Below, in pieces: positions 14,931-23,182 of a stretch of DNA of 44,495 nt. The first letter of the stretch is position 1. Every line of letters starts with the position of its first letter. This DNA comes from an uncultured Sutterella sp. Lineage in GTDB: Bacteria > Pseudomonadota > Gammaproteobacteria > Burkholderiales > Burkholderiaceae_F. The notes below the pieces were generated by a model. It saw only the letters and a list, made by a program, of their open reading frames with translations, had not been told where the DNA came from and ran no database searches. Location: NCBI GenBank assembly GCA_900542195.1, contig UQNA01000019.1, forward strand, positions 1 through 44,495, given 5' to 3'. The position numbers and the translations under genes were made by a program.

Positions 14931-15257
14931 TTAGAAAGGAAGCTTCATGCCGCCGGTTGCAGCAGCCATTTTTTGTTCAACTTCAGCTTCGATTTTCTTT
15001 TGAGTGTCGTTAAGAGCAGCAGTCAAAAGATCTTCGAGCATATCTTTGTCTTCAACGCTGCCTACGAGGGAGTCATCAATTTCGACTCTCTTGCAAACAT
15101 TCTTGCAGCTCATGGTTACCTTGACGGCACCGTTGCCGGCTTCACCGGTAACATCGATAGTTGCTAACAGTTCCTGGGCTTTTTTGATGTTGTTTTGCAT
15201 CATCTGAGCCTGTTTCATCATTTGGCCCATCTGGCCCATTCCACCGAAATTACGCAT
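14931..15257 (-). CDS. ybaB: Nucleoid-associated protein, YbaB/EbfC family
   Basis: 108 residues. MGQMMKQAQMMQNNIKKAQE at the N-terminus, then VTGEAGNGAVKVTMSCKNV and a C-terminal helix, the standard YbaB/EbfC layout of a small DNA-binding dimer. It lies between dnaX and recR with gaps of 16 and 4 bases, a neighbourhood conserved across bacteria. Confidence 0.95.
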   Translation of the reverse strand: MRNFGGMGQMGQMMKQAQMMQNNIKKAQELLATIDVTGEAGNGAVKVTMSCKNVCKRVEIDDSLVGSVEDKDMLEDLLTAALNDTQKKIEAEVEQKMAAATGGMKLPF

Positions 15258-15273
15258 TTATATTTCCTTTAAA

Positions 15274-17280
15274 TCAAATAACACGGGGCGTGTCGTTTTT
15301 GTCATACAACGTGACATTGTCAATCGAAATCGTAGAACCAAAAGTATTCAAGATCTCTTTGACTAATTTTGTTTTCGAGATTCTATCCAACTTTTCAATT
15401 TTTTCTTCTATGAATTCTTGCTTTCTGAGCCTTTTGAGTGTTTGCCCTTTTCCTTTGGAAACAAATTTAACTTTCAGCTGAAGCTGAGGGCCGAAATGTT
15501 TCTGAAGTTCCTTTTGCAGAGCTGAAACATGTTCCTCATGCGTCAATGCTTCCAATGTTGTGGTCAGAACCATGTTAGACCCGTCAAAACTTTCGAGTTC
15601 GGACAGATCAACTAAAGGCTGAGAAGATTCAATGAGCTTTATTTTTTTTGCAGCTTCGAGCCACGGATTCATCTGAACAGGCACACCTTCAAACTCATCT
15701 CGTTCCTGAACGATGGTTCTCTTCTGAGGAATATATTCATCTTCTCCGCTTTCTCCTGCTCCCCCCTCGGATACATAATCATCATAGGACCAAGGAACAT
15801 CATCTTGTTCATCTTGCGGAAGAAGTTCTTTCGGACTCTCTTGAAGCTGCGGGGAAGAACTTCGAGCTGAAACCGCAGGCTTTTCCTCTGACGGGGTTGG
15901 AGCGGAAGCGGGAGAATTGTCCTCAATTAATTTTTTTTTTGAGCCTGTTAACACAGGACTTTCTTCCCAAGGAGGAATATCTCCGGGATCTTTGCTCGCA
16001 ACCGGAACGGACATTACCGAAGTTGGTTTAGGGGGCACCGGAGAGACAGATGCTACTTGGGCTTCCGGTTTAGGAGCCGCAGCCGCAGGAGCCGTTGAAA
16101 CCGGAGCTTCCGGCGACCGAGGAGCGGGGGCCTCCAGTCCCTTCATCGGGGCAACCACCGGTTTTTTCGAATTTTTGGTTTCTGCAGGCGCAAATGCCAT
16201 CATGCGCATTAAAGCCATTGTGAAACCGGAGTATTCATCCGGAGCAAGACTTATCTCGTTTCTAGCATGGATAGCAATCTGATAGTAGAGCTGAACTTCA
16301 TCGGGTGCAAAAGCCTGAGCAAGAGATTTGACAGCGTCCGAGTCCGGTTCTTCCGGGTTTAGAGAAGCAGGCAGCATTTGGACCATAGAAATTCTATGGA
16401 ACAGCAATGCCATATCTTTGAGAGCCTGGGTATAGGATAAGCTGCGGGCGCCAATCTCATCGGCCACCTGCATAACCTGAACAGGGTCTCGATTCGCTAA
16501 AGCTCCCAACAATCGAATCAAGGTTGTTGAATCAATTGTTCCCAGCATCTCTCTGACGTTTTCTAAAGTCAGGTTACCTGCACTGAATGCTATGGCTTGG
16601 TCCAATAAAGACAAGCCGTCACGCATGGAGCCGCGTGCTCCGGTTGCCAACATTCGTAATGCCGGCAGCTCGTAAGGGAATCCTTCCTTTTTAAGAAGTT
16701 CTTCCATATGTCCTGAAATTAACATCGGAGACAAGCTCTTAAGATTAAATTGCAGACAGCGAGAAAGAACGGTAACCGGTACCTTCTGCGGATCGGTTGT
16801 CGCCAAAATAAATTTGACGTACTCGGGAGGTTCCTCCAAGGTTTTAAGCATGGCGTTAAATGCCTGGGTGGTCAGCTGATGGACTTCGTCGATCATGTAG
16901 ACTTTGAAACGGGCATTTGTAGGTGCGTACTTCGCTCTTTCAAGGAGAGATACCATATCGTCAATACCGCGCGTACTAGCCGCGTCCATTTCGATATAGT
17001 CCACGAAACGGTCTTCATCAATGGCTCTGCAAGCCTCACACACACCGCAAGGATGAGCGGTGATGCCGCCCTTCCCGTCTTCTCCTACACAATTCAAGCA
17101 CTTTGCCAAAATTCTGGAGATTGTTGTTTTACCTACACCGCGAGTTCCCGTAAACAAATAAGCGTGATGAAGACGATTTTCTGTCAAAGCGTGAGTCAAA
17201 GCACGGACAACGTGATCTTGCCCGATCAATGTAGAAAAATCGTGTGGACGCCACTTTCTAGCTAAAACCTGATAAGCCAT
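15274..17280 (-). CDS. dnaX: DNA polymerase III tau (and probably gamma) subunit
   Basis: 668 residues for the full tau form. The AAA+ motor of the clamp loader: P-loop GTRGVGKTT (45-53), zinc-binding cysteines C64, C78, C81 and C84, Walker B MIDEVHQL and sensor LATTDPQKVP. The domain III collar runs to about 370. A Pro/Ala/Ser-rich linker (about 375-450) leads to the tau-only domains that bind DnaB and the polymerase. Codons 447-450 contain ten consecutive A residues (15931-15940). Adding one A gives a stop after residue 452 and losing one a stop after 450, both the size of a gamma subunit. Downstream of the SRP RNA gene and followed by ybaB-recR. Confidence 0.96.
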   Translation of the reverse strand: MAYQVLARKWRPHDFSTLIGQDHVVRALTHALTENRLHHAYLFTGTRGVGKTTISRILAKCLNCVGEDGKGGITAHPCGVCEACRAIDEDRFVDYIEMDAASTRGIDDMVSLLERAKYAPTNARFKVYMIDEVHQLTTQAFNAMLKTLEEPPEYVKFILATTDPQKVPVTVLSRCLQFNLKSLSPMLISGHMEELLKKEGFPYELPALRMLATGARGSMRDGLSLLDQAIAFSAGNLTLENVREMLGTIDSTTLIRLLGALANRDPVQVMQVADEIGARSLSYTQALKDMALLFHRISMVQMLPASLNPEEPDSDAVKSLAQAFAPDEVQLYYQIAIHARNEISLAPDEYSGFTMALMRMMAFAPAETKNSKKPVVAPMKGLEAPAPRSPEAPVSTAPAAAAPKPEAQVASVSPVPPKPTSVMSVPVASKDPGDIPPWEESPVLTGSKKKLIEDNSPASAPTPSEEKPAVSARSSSPQLQESPKELLPQDEQDDVPWSYDDYVSEGGAGESGEDEYIPQKRTIVQERDEFEGVPVQMNPWLEAAKKIKLIESSQPLVDLSELESFDGSNMVLTTTLEALTHEEHVSALQKELQKHFGPQLQLKVKFVSKGKGQTLKRLRKQEFIEEKIEKLDRISKTKLVKEILNTFGSTISIDNVTLYDKNDTPRVI
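15931..15957 (-). promoter_or_regulatory. Candidate programmed slippage site (A10) in dnaX
   Basis: Ten uninterrupted A residues in the sense strand at codons 447-450, preceded immediately by a small hairpin (CCTGT/ACAGG arms, 15957-15944). In the +1 frame the next codons are ATT AAT TGA; in the -1 frame they are AAT TAA. Both alternative frames stop at once. Long A runs in dnaX are known sites of transcriptional slippage in Thermus thermophilus and of ribosomal frameshifting in E. coli. Confidence 0.72.
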
Positions 17281-17403
17281 GGAAAAAATCTCTTAAAGAT
17301 TCGGTTCGCAACCAAATCGTTTCGCAGGAGGTAAAACTGTTCCGAATTGAAGAATTTTAGATGAATTTGGGCGCTATGCAAGCGAAGAAAAAGGAAAAGA
17401 AAA

Positions 17404-17496
17404 GCGGACCACACCTCGGCACTGCTAGGATCGTTATGGCTGCTTCGTTCCCGACCTGACCAGGTTCACGACATTCACATGCGAGGGGGCCCGCAG
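17404..17496 (-). ncRNA. ffs: Signal recognition particle 4.5S RNA
   Basis: The minus strand contains the universally conserved SRP apical domain GGTCAGGTCGGGAACGAAGC followed by AGCC, matching the E. coli 4.5S core. The ends pair (GCGGGCC near 17494 with GGTCCGC near 17404, one G-U), closing a single long hairpin of about 91-93 bases, the normal small bacterial SRP RNA. It pairs with Ffh to target membrane proteins. TAGAAT at 17508-17503 is a suitable -10 and a T-rich tail follows 17404. Its place just upstream of dnaX-ybaB-recR recalls the scr-dnaX-yaaK-recR order of Bacillus. Confidence 0.95.
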
Positions 17497-17502
17497 ACCG
17501 AG

Positions 17503-17508
17503 ATTCTA
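17503..17508 (-). promoter_or_regulatory. -10 box for the SRP RNA gene
   Basis: TAGAAT on the minus strand, seven bases before the inferred 5' end of the RNA. A matching -35 is not obvious in the T-rich sequence upstream. Confidence 0.5.
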
Positions 17509-17681
17509 ACAGAATTCAAAAAAAAGGAAAGTGCAGCTCAAATCCCACTTTTACCTTCTTCCCCGCTCCGTTTCTCCTCTTCTCGCCAAGGCATTTTCCC
17601 GAATTAGATTGATTCTCTTCCACACCTTCGATGAGGATCGATACAGTACATCGGAAGAAAAATTATTTACAAATTATCGAG

Positions 17682-18854
17682 ATGGCCTTTGATAAACACA
17701 TCGCTGCACTTGCTATCGGAACCTTCTGTCTCGGCGCGGCAGAGCTTGGAATTGTCCCTGTACTTGCAGATATCGCCCGGGATCTTCATGTGACGATTCC
17801 GCAGGCCGGTTTGTACGTTTCGGCCTATGCTGCAGGCGTCTGCGGCGGAATTATCGGCCTCCTGCTATTCGGACGAGACGCTAATATAAAAATAAATTTA
17901 TTAATCGCAGCCTGTCTTATTCTTTGCGGAAATCTCGGCGCCAGCTTTGCGCAAAGCGATATTGAAATGCTCGGTGCCCGCTTTATCTCCGGAATGCCTC
18001 ACGGGATTTTCTTTGCTCTAGGAGCCGTTGCTTGTGAAAGATTAGCCGAGCCGGGAAAAGCGTCTCGAGATGTTACCTTGATGGTTCTCGGGCAGACTTC
18101 AGCAAACTTTGTAGGTGTTCCTTTGGGAGCATGGGTAGGCTTTGCTTTTTCCTGGCGCTTTATTTTTATAGGAATAGCATCGCTTGCTGCCGTTCTCATT
18201 GTCGCCCTTTGTTTATGGCTACCTTCTCTCCCGGTAAAAAAGCAGCCTCTCAGCCGAGAAATCGAGCCTCTCAAGCATCCGTGGCCATGGATCATTTTGG
18301 GCGGTGTAGCACTTGGCAGCGGCGGTTTTTATGCCTATTACTCTTATGCCGATCCAATTATGGAGACCATTACGCACCTGCCTGCTGAAGAAATGACATT
18401 AGTGATGATTGTTGCCGGGGGTGCCATGTTCTTCGGAAATCTGGCTTCTGCCCCTTTGACCAAACGATTCAGCGATGAAGCCCTAGTGGCGTTCGGACAG
18501 ACTCTTATCGTTATCGCAACTTTATGTGCCTTCTTCTTTTCCGCAAACAAGTACACCGCCGTCTTCTTCCTTGCCTTAGCCGCATTCGGGTACTACTTTT
18601 TGGCCGGTCCGATGCAGGCTCTGATCATCCAAGGAACCAAAGATGCAAAGATTATTATTGCCGCTCTTGGTCAAGTCGCTTATAACAGCGCAAACGCTAT
18701 CGGTGCCTGGCTGGGAGGAGAAGCAATTAAAGTTTCCGATTCCTCAATATCATGTGCCATCCCCGCCAGCGTTCTAGGTTTTGCTTCCGCCGTTCTATTC
18801 GTCAGTATTTTTTTCTATAGCCGAAAAAGAACGAATCAGCTGACAGGTCGCTGA
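17682..18854 (+). CDS. MFS drug/sugar efflux transporter (AraJ/YdhP-like)
   Basis: 390 residues from this ATG, with about 12 membrane helices. The N-terminus MAFDKHIAALAIGTFCLGAA followed by ELGIVPVLADIARDLHVTIP is the DHA1-type MFS pattern of AraJ/YdhP-like exporters, with a conserved acidic residue in helix 1. LGARFISGMPHGIFFALGAV fits helix 4 of that group. The substrate is unknown. A start at 17631 would add 17 hydrophilic residues and is less likely. It is transcribed divergently from the SRP RNA gene and nothing nearby points to a cargo. Confidence 0.85.
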   Translation: MAFDKHIAALAIGTFCLGAAELGIVPVLADIARDLHVTIPQAGLYVSAYAAGVCGGIIGLLLFGRDANIKINLLIAACLILCGNLGASFAQSDIEMLGARFISGMPHGIFFALGAVACERLAEPGKASRDVTLMVLGQTSANFVGVPLGAWVGFAFSWRFIFIGIASLAAVLIVALCLWLPSLPVKKQPLSREIEPLKHPWPWIILGGVALGSGGFYAYYSYADPIMETITHLPAEEMTLVMIVAGGAMFFGNLASAPLTKRFSDEALVAFGQTLIVIATLCAFFFSANKYTAVFFLALAAFGYYFLAGPMQALIIQGTKDAKIIIAALGQVAYNSANAIGAWLGGEAIKVSDSSISCAIPASVLGFASAVLFVSIFFYSRKRTNQLTGR

Positions 18855-18950
18855 GCACAGAATGCGATTAATTTCTTCAACTTCGTTAATAAATAAAAAC
18901 AAAAACGAACCGTGTAGTATTTCTAAGTATGCTAATTTATGCAGAACACT

Positions 18951-19044
18951 CTGCCTCCCATGTTGGGGAGTCAGGATACGGGTCAGTTGATATCAGTGTT
19001 AGGATTACCCTATCTCTCCGAGGACATCCAGTCTTCGCTGACCC
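18951..19044 (+). promoter_or_regulatory. Structured leader upstream of trxA
   Basis: Two pairings are visible: CTG-C-CTCCC with GGGAG-T-CAG (18951-18974), and GGGTCAG (18980-18986) with CTGACCC (19038-19044), enclosing about 50 bases. A T7 run follows at 19053-19058 before the trxA Shine-Dalgarno. The function is unknown; it could be an attenuator or a stabilising leader. Confidence 0.35.
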
Positions 19045-19075
19045 TATTTAGTTTTTTTAAAAAAGGAAATAAATT

Positions 19076-19396
19076 ATGGGCTTACAAAGTGTTGATGACG
19101 CCAGCTACGTTGACCAAGTTTTGAATGCAAAAGGCGTTGTAGTAGTTGATTTTTGGGCTCCGTGGTGCGGTCCATGCGGTATGTTAGGACCAGTTCTTGA
19201 AAAAGCAGCAGAAACTCTGCCGGAACACGTCAAGATCGTTAAATACAATGTTGACGAATCCCAAAGCGTTGCTCAGCAACTCGGAGTACGTGGTATTCCT
19301 ACTCTTGCCGTTTATAAAGACGGCCAGCTCCTCGCCCAGCAAGCCGGCATGATGAATTCTGCTCAATTTGCCGCTTTCTTAAAACAATTCGTATAA
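19076..19396 (+). CDS. trxA: Thioredoxin
   Basis: 106 residues, one thioredoxin fold with the WCGPC active site (W30-C34) and the cis-proline loop RGIPTLAVYKDG. It reduces cytoplasmic disulfides using thioredoxin reductase. The residue after the active site is glycine (CGPCG), where most thioredoxins have lysine or arginine, which may alter redox potential or partner choice. No signal peptide. AAGGAAA precedes the ATG. It is followed by rho, the same order as in E. coli. Confidence 0.95.
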   Translation: MGLQSVDDASYVDQVLNAKGVVVVDFWAPWCGPCGMLGPVLEKAAETLPEHVKIVKYNVDESQSVAQQLGVRGIPTLAVYKDGQLLAQQAGMMNSAQFAAFLKQFV

Positions 19397-19406
19397 AATC
19401 CTGCCT

Positions 19407-19432
19407 GCGGCTTAAGTTCTCTATTAAGCCGC
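19407..19432 (+). terminator. Hairpin between trxA and rho
   Basis: GCGGCTTAA (19407-19415) pairs with TTAAGCCGC (19424-19432). The sequence after it is C/T-rich rather than a clean T run, so it may be a weak terminator or 3' end protector for the trxA message. Confidence 0.55.
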
Positions 19433-19481
19433 AACACTCCCTTCCTTTTAACAACACCTCGAAATCTATCTGTGGATTTCG
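19433..19481 (+). promoter_or_regulatory. Rho leader: G-free C-rich stretch and a hairpin at the start codon
   Basis: Positions 19433-19460 contain no G and many C, the composition of a Rho-binding (rut) site. CGAAATC (19460-19466) then pairs with GATTTCG (19475-19481), ending nine bases before the rho ATG. No Shine-Dalgarno sequence is visible there. Autoregulation of rho by Rho-dependent termination in its own leader is known in E. coli; its presence here is inferred. Confidence 0.45.
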
Positions 19482-19490
19482 TTTCAGATA

Positions 19491-20753
19491 ATGCATCTTT
19501 CAGAACTCAAGCAGAAACACGTTTCCGAGCTATTAGACATTGCTTTGGAATTAGATGTTGAAAATGCCAGCCGTCTTCGCAAACAAGAATTAATGTTTGC
19601 AATCTTGAAAAAAAGAGCAAAGGCTGGTGAACAAATTTTTGGTGACGGTACCTTAGAAGTTTTACCGGACGGCTTCGGTTTTTTACGTTCTCCGGTTTCT
19701 TCCTATCTCGCCAGTCCTGACGACATTTACATCTCCCCTTCTCAAATACGCCGCTTCAATCTGCATACAGGCGACACAGTTGAAGGTGAAGTCAGAACGC
19801 CAAAAGACGGAGAACGCTACTTTGCGTTAGTTAAAGTCGATAAAGTAAACGGTCTTCCTCCGGAAGAGCTCAAGCATAGAATTCTTTTCGAGAACTTGAC
19901 TCCGTTATTCCCTGATGAGCCTCTGAAACTTGAAAGAGATATTAGAAGCGAAGAAAATCTCACCGGCAGGATCATCGACATCATTGCGCCGATCGGTAAA
20001 GGCCAGCGCGCTCTTTTAGTGGCTTCTCCGAAGAGCGGTAAAACAGTCTTGATGCAGCACATCGCACATGCTATTACCGCCAACTATCCGGATGTTGTTC
20101 TAATGGTTCTTCTGATTGATGAACGTCCGGAAGAAGTTACGGAAATGGAACGTTCAGTTAAGGGCGAAGTTATTGCGTCCACTTTCGATGAGCCCGCAAC
20201 CCGTCACGTTCAAGTGGCCGAAATGGTCATCGAAAAAGCCAAACGCTTGGCAGAAAGCAAAAAAGACGTTGTCATTCTTCTCGACTCCATTACACGTTTG
20301 GCCCGCGCCTACAACACCGTTGTCCCAACTTCCGGCAAGGTTTTAACCGGCGGCGTTGATGCCAATGCTCTTCAAAGACCGAAACGCATTCTCGGCGCCG
20401 CCCGTAAATTAGAAGAAGGCGGTTCCCTCACCATTATTGCTACGGCTCTTAACGAAACCGGCAGCAGAATGGATGATGTTATCTATGAAGAATTTAAAGG
20501 TACCGGCAACATGGAAATCCATCTTGACCGCAACCTTTCCGAAAAACGTGTTTATCCTGCTATTAACGTCCGTAAGAGCGGTACACGCCGTGAAGAACTT
20601 CTTCTTGAACCTTCAGTTCTGCAGAAAACTTGGATCCTTCGTAAGATTCTTTACGAAATGGATGAAATCCAGGCTATGGAATTCTTGGTTGACCGTATGA
20701 AACCAACTAAGAACAATGCCGAATTCTTTGAAATGATGGGCAGACGAGGTTAA
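19491..20753 (+). CDS. rho: Transcription termination factor Rho
   Basis: 420 residues (E. coli 419), colinear throughout. The N-terminal helical domain (MHLSELKQKHVSELLDIALE) is followed by the RNA-binding OB fold with GDGTLEVLPDGFGFLRS and DDIYISPSQIRRFNLHTGD, then the RecA-type ATPase with Walker A ASPKSGKTVL (about 178-187), LIDERPEEVTEM, the Q-loop region GKVLTGGVDANAL and the R-loop. A hexameric RNA helicase that ends transcription of untranslated RNA. No insertion in the N-terminal domain. The start lacks a clear ribosome binding site and lies next to a hairpin. Confidence 0.98.
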   Translation: MHLSELKQKHVSELLDIALELDVENASRLRKQELMFAILKKRAKAGEQIFGDGTLEVLPDGFGFLRSPVSSYLASPDDIYISPSQIRRFNLHTGDTVEGEVRTPKDGERYFALVKVDKVNGLPPEELKHRILFENLTPLFPDEPLKLERDIRSEENLTGRIIDIIAPIGKGQRALLVASPKSGKTVLMQHIAHAITANYPDVVLMVLLIDERPEEVTEMERSVKGEVIASTFDEPATRHVQVAEMVIEKAKRLAESKKDVVILLDSITRLARAYNTVVPTSGKVLTGGVDANALQRPKRILGAARKLEEGGSLTIIATALNETGSRMDDVIYEEFKGTGNMEIHLDRNLSEKRVYPAINVRKSGTRREELLLEPSVLQKTWILRKILYEMDEIQAMEFLVDRMKPTKNNAEFFEMMGRRG

Positions 20754-20762
20754 TTGAATACC

Positions 20763-20798
20763 AAAGGCTGGAACTGATGTGTTCCAGCTTTTTATTTT
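20763..20798 (+). terminator. Intrinsic terminator after rho
   Basis: GCTGGAAC (20767-20774) pairs with GTTCCAGC (20781-20788), followed by TTTTTATTTT. Confidence 0.85.
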
Positions 20799-20897
20799 GG
20801 AACAAATTCTGCAGAGGACCAAAGGAATGCGGCACCGACAGCCGCTTCAATTTTTCGTATCAATTTGATTTTCCTCTGCGAAACTCTGTTTTAGAAC

Positions 20898-20926
20898 TTG
20901 CCTTTTTCCCAGGAAAGAGGGATAAT
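20898..20926 (+). promoter_or_regulatory. Promoter for rpmE (L31)
   Basis: TTGCCT (20898-20903), a 17-base spacer and GATAAT (20921-20926). Transcription would start near 20933 and leave a leader of about 100 bases. That leader contains short paired segments (GGTC/GACC near 20990-21020) that could serve ribosomal-protein autoregulation, but this is not established. Confidence 0.55.
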
Positions 20927-21036
20927 TCGCGTTTGTTTTTATTCATTTTAGGCACGTTCTGGCATACCTAGCGTAAGACTGGCAATGGTCAGCGGTTTCG
21001 TAAGGCGAGTGGCGACCGATTTATTTAAGGTTAACA

Positions 21037-21333
21037 ATGAAAACCAATATTCATCCGCAGTATCGTGAAGTAGCCTTCACAGACATGTCCATCGGCAAGA
21101 CTTTCATCATCCGCTCCACAGCTGATGCTCGTGAAACAATCGAAATCGATGGTGTTACATATCCTCAGGTCAAACTCGATACATCCAGCGAGTCTCATCC
21201 TTTCTACACCGGTGCTCAGACACGTATCGTTGAAGCCGGCCGTGTAGAAAAATTCCGTCAGAAATTTGCTGCTAAGAATGCCGCTCTCAACGCTTCTGCT
21301 GAGCAGGCTAAGGCAGCCAAAGCTAAGAAGTAA
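21037..21333 (+). CDS. rpmE2: 50S ribosomal protein L31 type B
   Basis: 98 residues. MKTNIHPQYREVAFTDMSIG and SHPFYTGAQTRIVEAGRVEK are the L31 signatures. It has no cysteine, so it is the zinc-independent (C-minus, type B) form, with a lysine/alanine-rich tail. Where both forms exist, type B is often induced under zinc limitation; here it may be the only copy, since betaproteobacteria often keep just this form next to rho. It has its own promoter and terminator. Confidence 0.94.
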   Translation: MKTNIHPQYREVAFTDMSIGKTFIIRSTADARETIEIDGVTYPQVKLDTSSESHPFYTGAQTRIVEAGRVEKFRQKFAAKNAALNASAEQAKAAKAKK

Positions 21334-21353
21334 TTTAGCGGCGGAAAGTTCCG

Positions 21354-21384
21354 ATAAGGTAGCTACGGCTGCCTTATTTTTTAT
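21354..21384 (+). terminator. Intrinsic terminator after rpmE2
   Basis: ATAAGGTAGC (21354-21363) pairs with GCTGCCTTAT (21368-21377, one G-U) around TACG, followed by a T run. Confidence 0.88.
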
Positions 21385-21431
21385 ATATAGTTAGTAATTT
21401 ATATATTCTTAACTTGTGAGATTCGAGTCAT

Positions 21432-23165
21432 ATGCTCAGTGAACGCTCTTCTCCAGCTGTTGTGAGCGCTGCCGCGGCACATAAACTGCCTCGGTATGCT
21501 TTACTAGCACTCTTAATCTGTTTCATCGCTCCCTTCCTCTTATCGCCTCAGCTGTTAGGGAGTAAAAATCTCACTAGTTTCGGCATTGCCTGGACGATGG
21601 TCAACGGCAGCCTGTCCGACTGGCTTATCCCGAACATCACAGGCCAGTATATTTATGACACCGGCCCTCTCACTTCTTGGGTCAGTTCATTGTGCATCTT
21701 AACTTTCGGTCAAATTATCGATCCGGTTCGTGCTTTTCATCTGACCTCCGGCCTTTGGTTTGCCATTATTACCGCCTGCATCTGGTATTCCACATATCTT
21801 TTAGCCCGGAGAGACGAAGCTCAACCCGTCAGTTTTGCCTTCGGAGGCGAAGCCGCCAGAAAAGACTACGGTCGTGTCGTGGCGGATATTACTCTGTTGA
21901 TCACAATCGGTACTTACGGCTTGTTAGAGCCTTTTCATGAAATTTCTCCGACGACTACCCTTCTGGCTGTAGCGTCTATTTGTTTCTTCGGTATTGTTCT
22001 CAGTCTTGAAGATCTTAAGAGAGGCTCTCTTTTAGCAGGCCTGGGCATCGGTCTCGGCGCCCTAACAACGACTATCGGAGCCAGCATCTGGCTTGCATTT
22101 GCGACTTGGGTAGCCTACATCTTTACCCCGGACTATACCAGCCGCTCAAAACGCGTTCTCATTACTTTCGTGACGGCTCTTATCGTTACTTGTATTTGGC
22201 CTGCACTTGTATTCATTTTTGTACCGGACCAAGCCTCCGTCTGGTTTACCAACTGGCTCCATTCGAGCACGAAAGAGTTTTCTCTTCTATCTATTACTCA
22301 ATATCCATGGCTGTTAAAAAATATGGCATGGATAACATTCCCGGCTTGGCCGTTTGCCATTTGGGCAGTATTCGCATGGAGAGGCAGTCTTAAGTGTGCA
22401 CCAATCTCCGTTCCACTTAGCTTTCTTTCGATTTCTTTGTTCTCCATCCTCTTTACCGGGCTGGAACCGAGAACCACGATGTACTGTTTGGTTCCATCGC
22501 TTGCCGTGTTAGCAGGTTTCGGGATTATCAGCGTTAAAAAGAGCAAAGAAAACATTTTGGATTTGTTCTCCGGCATTGTCTTTACCATCGGCCTCATTGT
22601 CGTTTGGATTTACTACTTTGCTTGGACGACCGGCTACTTTGCTAAGATGGCTTATTCTTTGCGCCGACTTGCTCCTGCCGTTACCCCGGGAACATCGTAT
22701 CTGCTGTTAGCAATCGCAGCTGCCGCTACTCTTTTCTGGCTTGCTGTCGTCGGCTGGAGACTATTTAAGCATCCGGTGGTTGCATGGAGAGGAACTTGGC
22801 TTTCTGCCTGCGGTTTGACAGCCTCTGCTATTGTGGTTTGTTCACTTTTCCTGCCGATTTTCAACGGCGCAAGAACCATGGAATACACGGTTGCCGCCAT
22901 CAAGACAACTTTTGATGCCAACAGCAAACCGGGCGACTGCATTGAAGCCATTAACCTATCCAGTTCGGATCGTGCCGCGTTCTACGCTTTGGCCAATCTT
23001 CCGTTTGGAAAACCAGGTCAGCAGTGCACTTTTGCACTAAAGACAATCGATTTCGGCGGCTCTCCCGCCGGTGCCGTAACCGATAAATGGGAAGTTCTTA
23101 CCAACGTTCCGGGCCGTCCCCGTTCCGACGAGCGATATCAGCTTCTCAAACGTTTGCCTTTCTAG
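21432..23165 (+). CDS. Polytopic membrane glycosyltransferase-like protein (ArnT/PMT-like)
   Basis: 577 residues with about 11-13 membrane helices spread over the first 480 residues and a C-terminal periplasmic domain of about 90 residues. The first periplasmic loop, SDWLIPNITGQYIYDTGPLT, resembles the loop of GT39/GT83 lipid-linked sugar transferases such as ArnT (DWxxPxxxGxxYFEKP). The acidic pair that normally comes about 25 residues earlier (DEAR in ArnT) is not present here (SKNLTSFGIAW), so the catalytic site differs or activity is lost. The natural acceptor would be lipid A or a cell-surface glycan; this is an inference from the fold. It ends 17 bases before the MATE gene. Confidence 0.6.
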   Translation: MLSERSSPAVVSAAAAHKLPRYALLALLICFIAPFLLSPQLLGSKNLTSFGIAWTMVNGSLSDWLIPNITGQYIYDTGPLTSWVSSLCILTFGQIIDPVRAFHLTSGLWFAIITACIWYSTYLLARRDEAQPVSFAFGGEAARKDYGRVVADITLLITIGTYGLLEPFHEISPTTTLLAVASICFFGIVLSLEDLKRGSLLAGLGIGLGALTTTIGASIWLAFATWVAYIFTPDYTSRSKRVLITFVTALIVTCIWPALVFIFVPDQASVWFTNWLHSSTKEFSLLSITQYPWLLKNMAWITFPAWPFAIWAVFAWRGSLKCAPISVPLSFLSISLFSILFTGLEPRTTMYCLVPSLAVLAGFGIISVKKSKENILDLFSGIVFTIGLIVVWIYYFAWTTGYFAKMAYSLRRLAPAVTPGTSYLLLAIAAAATLFWLAVVGWRLFKHPVVAWRGTWLSACGLTASAIVVCSLFLPIFNGARTMEYTVAAIKTTFDANSKPGDCIEAINLSSSDRAAFYALANLPFGKPGQQCTFALKTIDFGGSPAGAVTDKWEVLTNVPGRPRSDERYQLLKRLPF

Positions 23166-23182
23166 ATACTGATTTAAGTTTT

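Noticed and set aside
18939..19124. 61-codon plus-strand frame overlapping the trxA start
   Set aside because: It has no ribosome binding site, crosses the structured leader and overlaps trxA out of frame.
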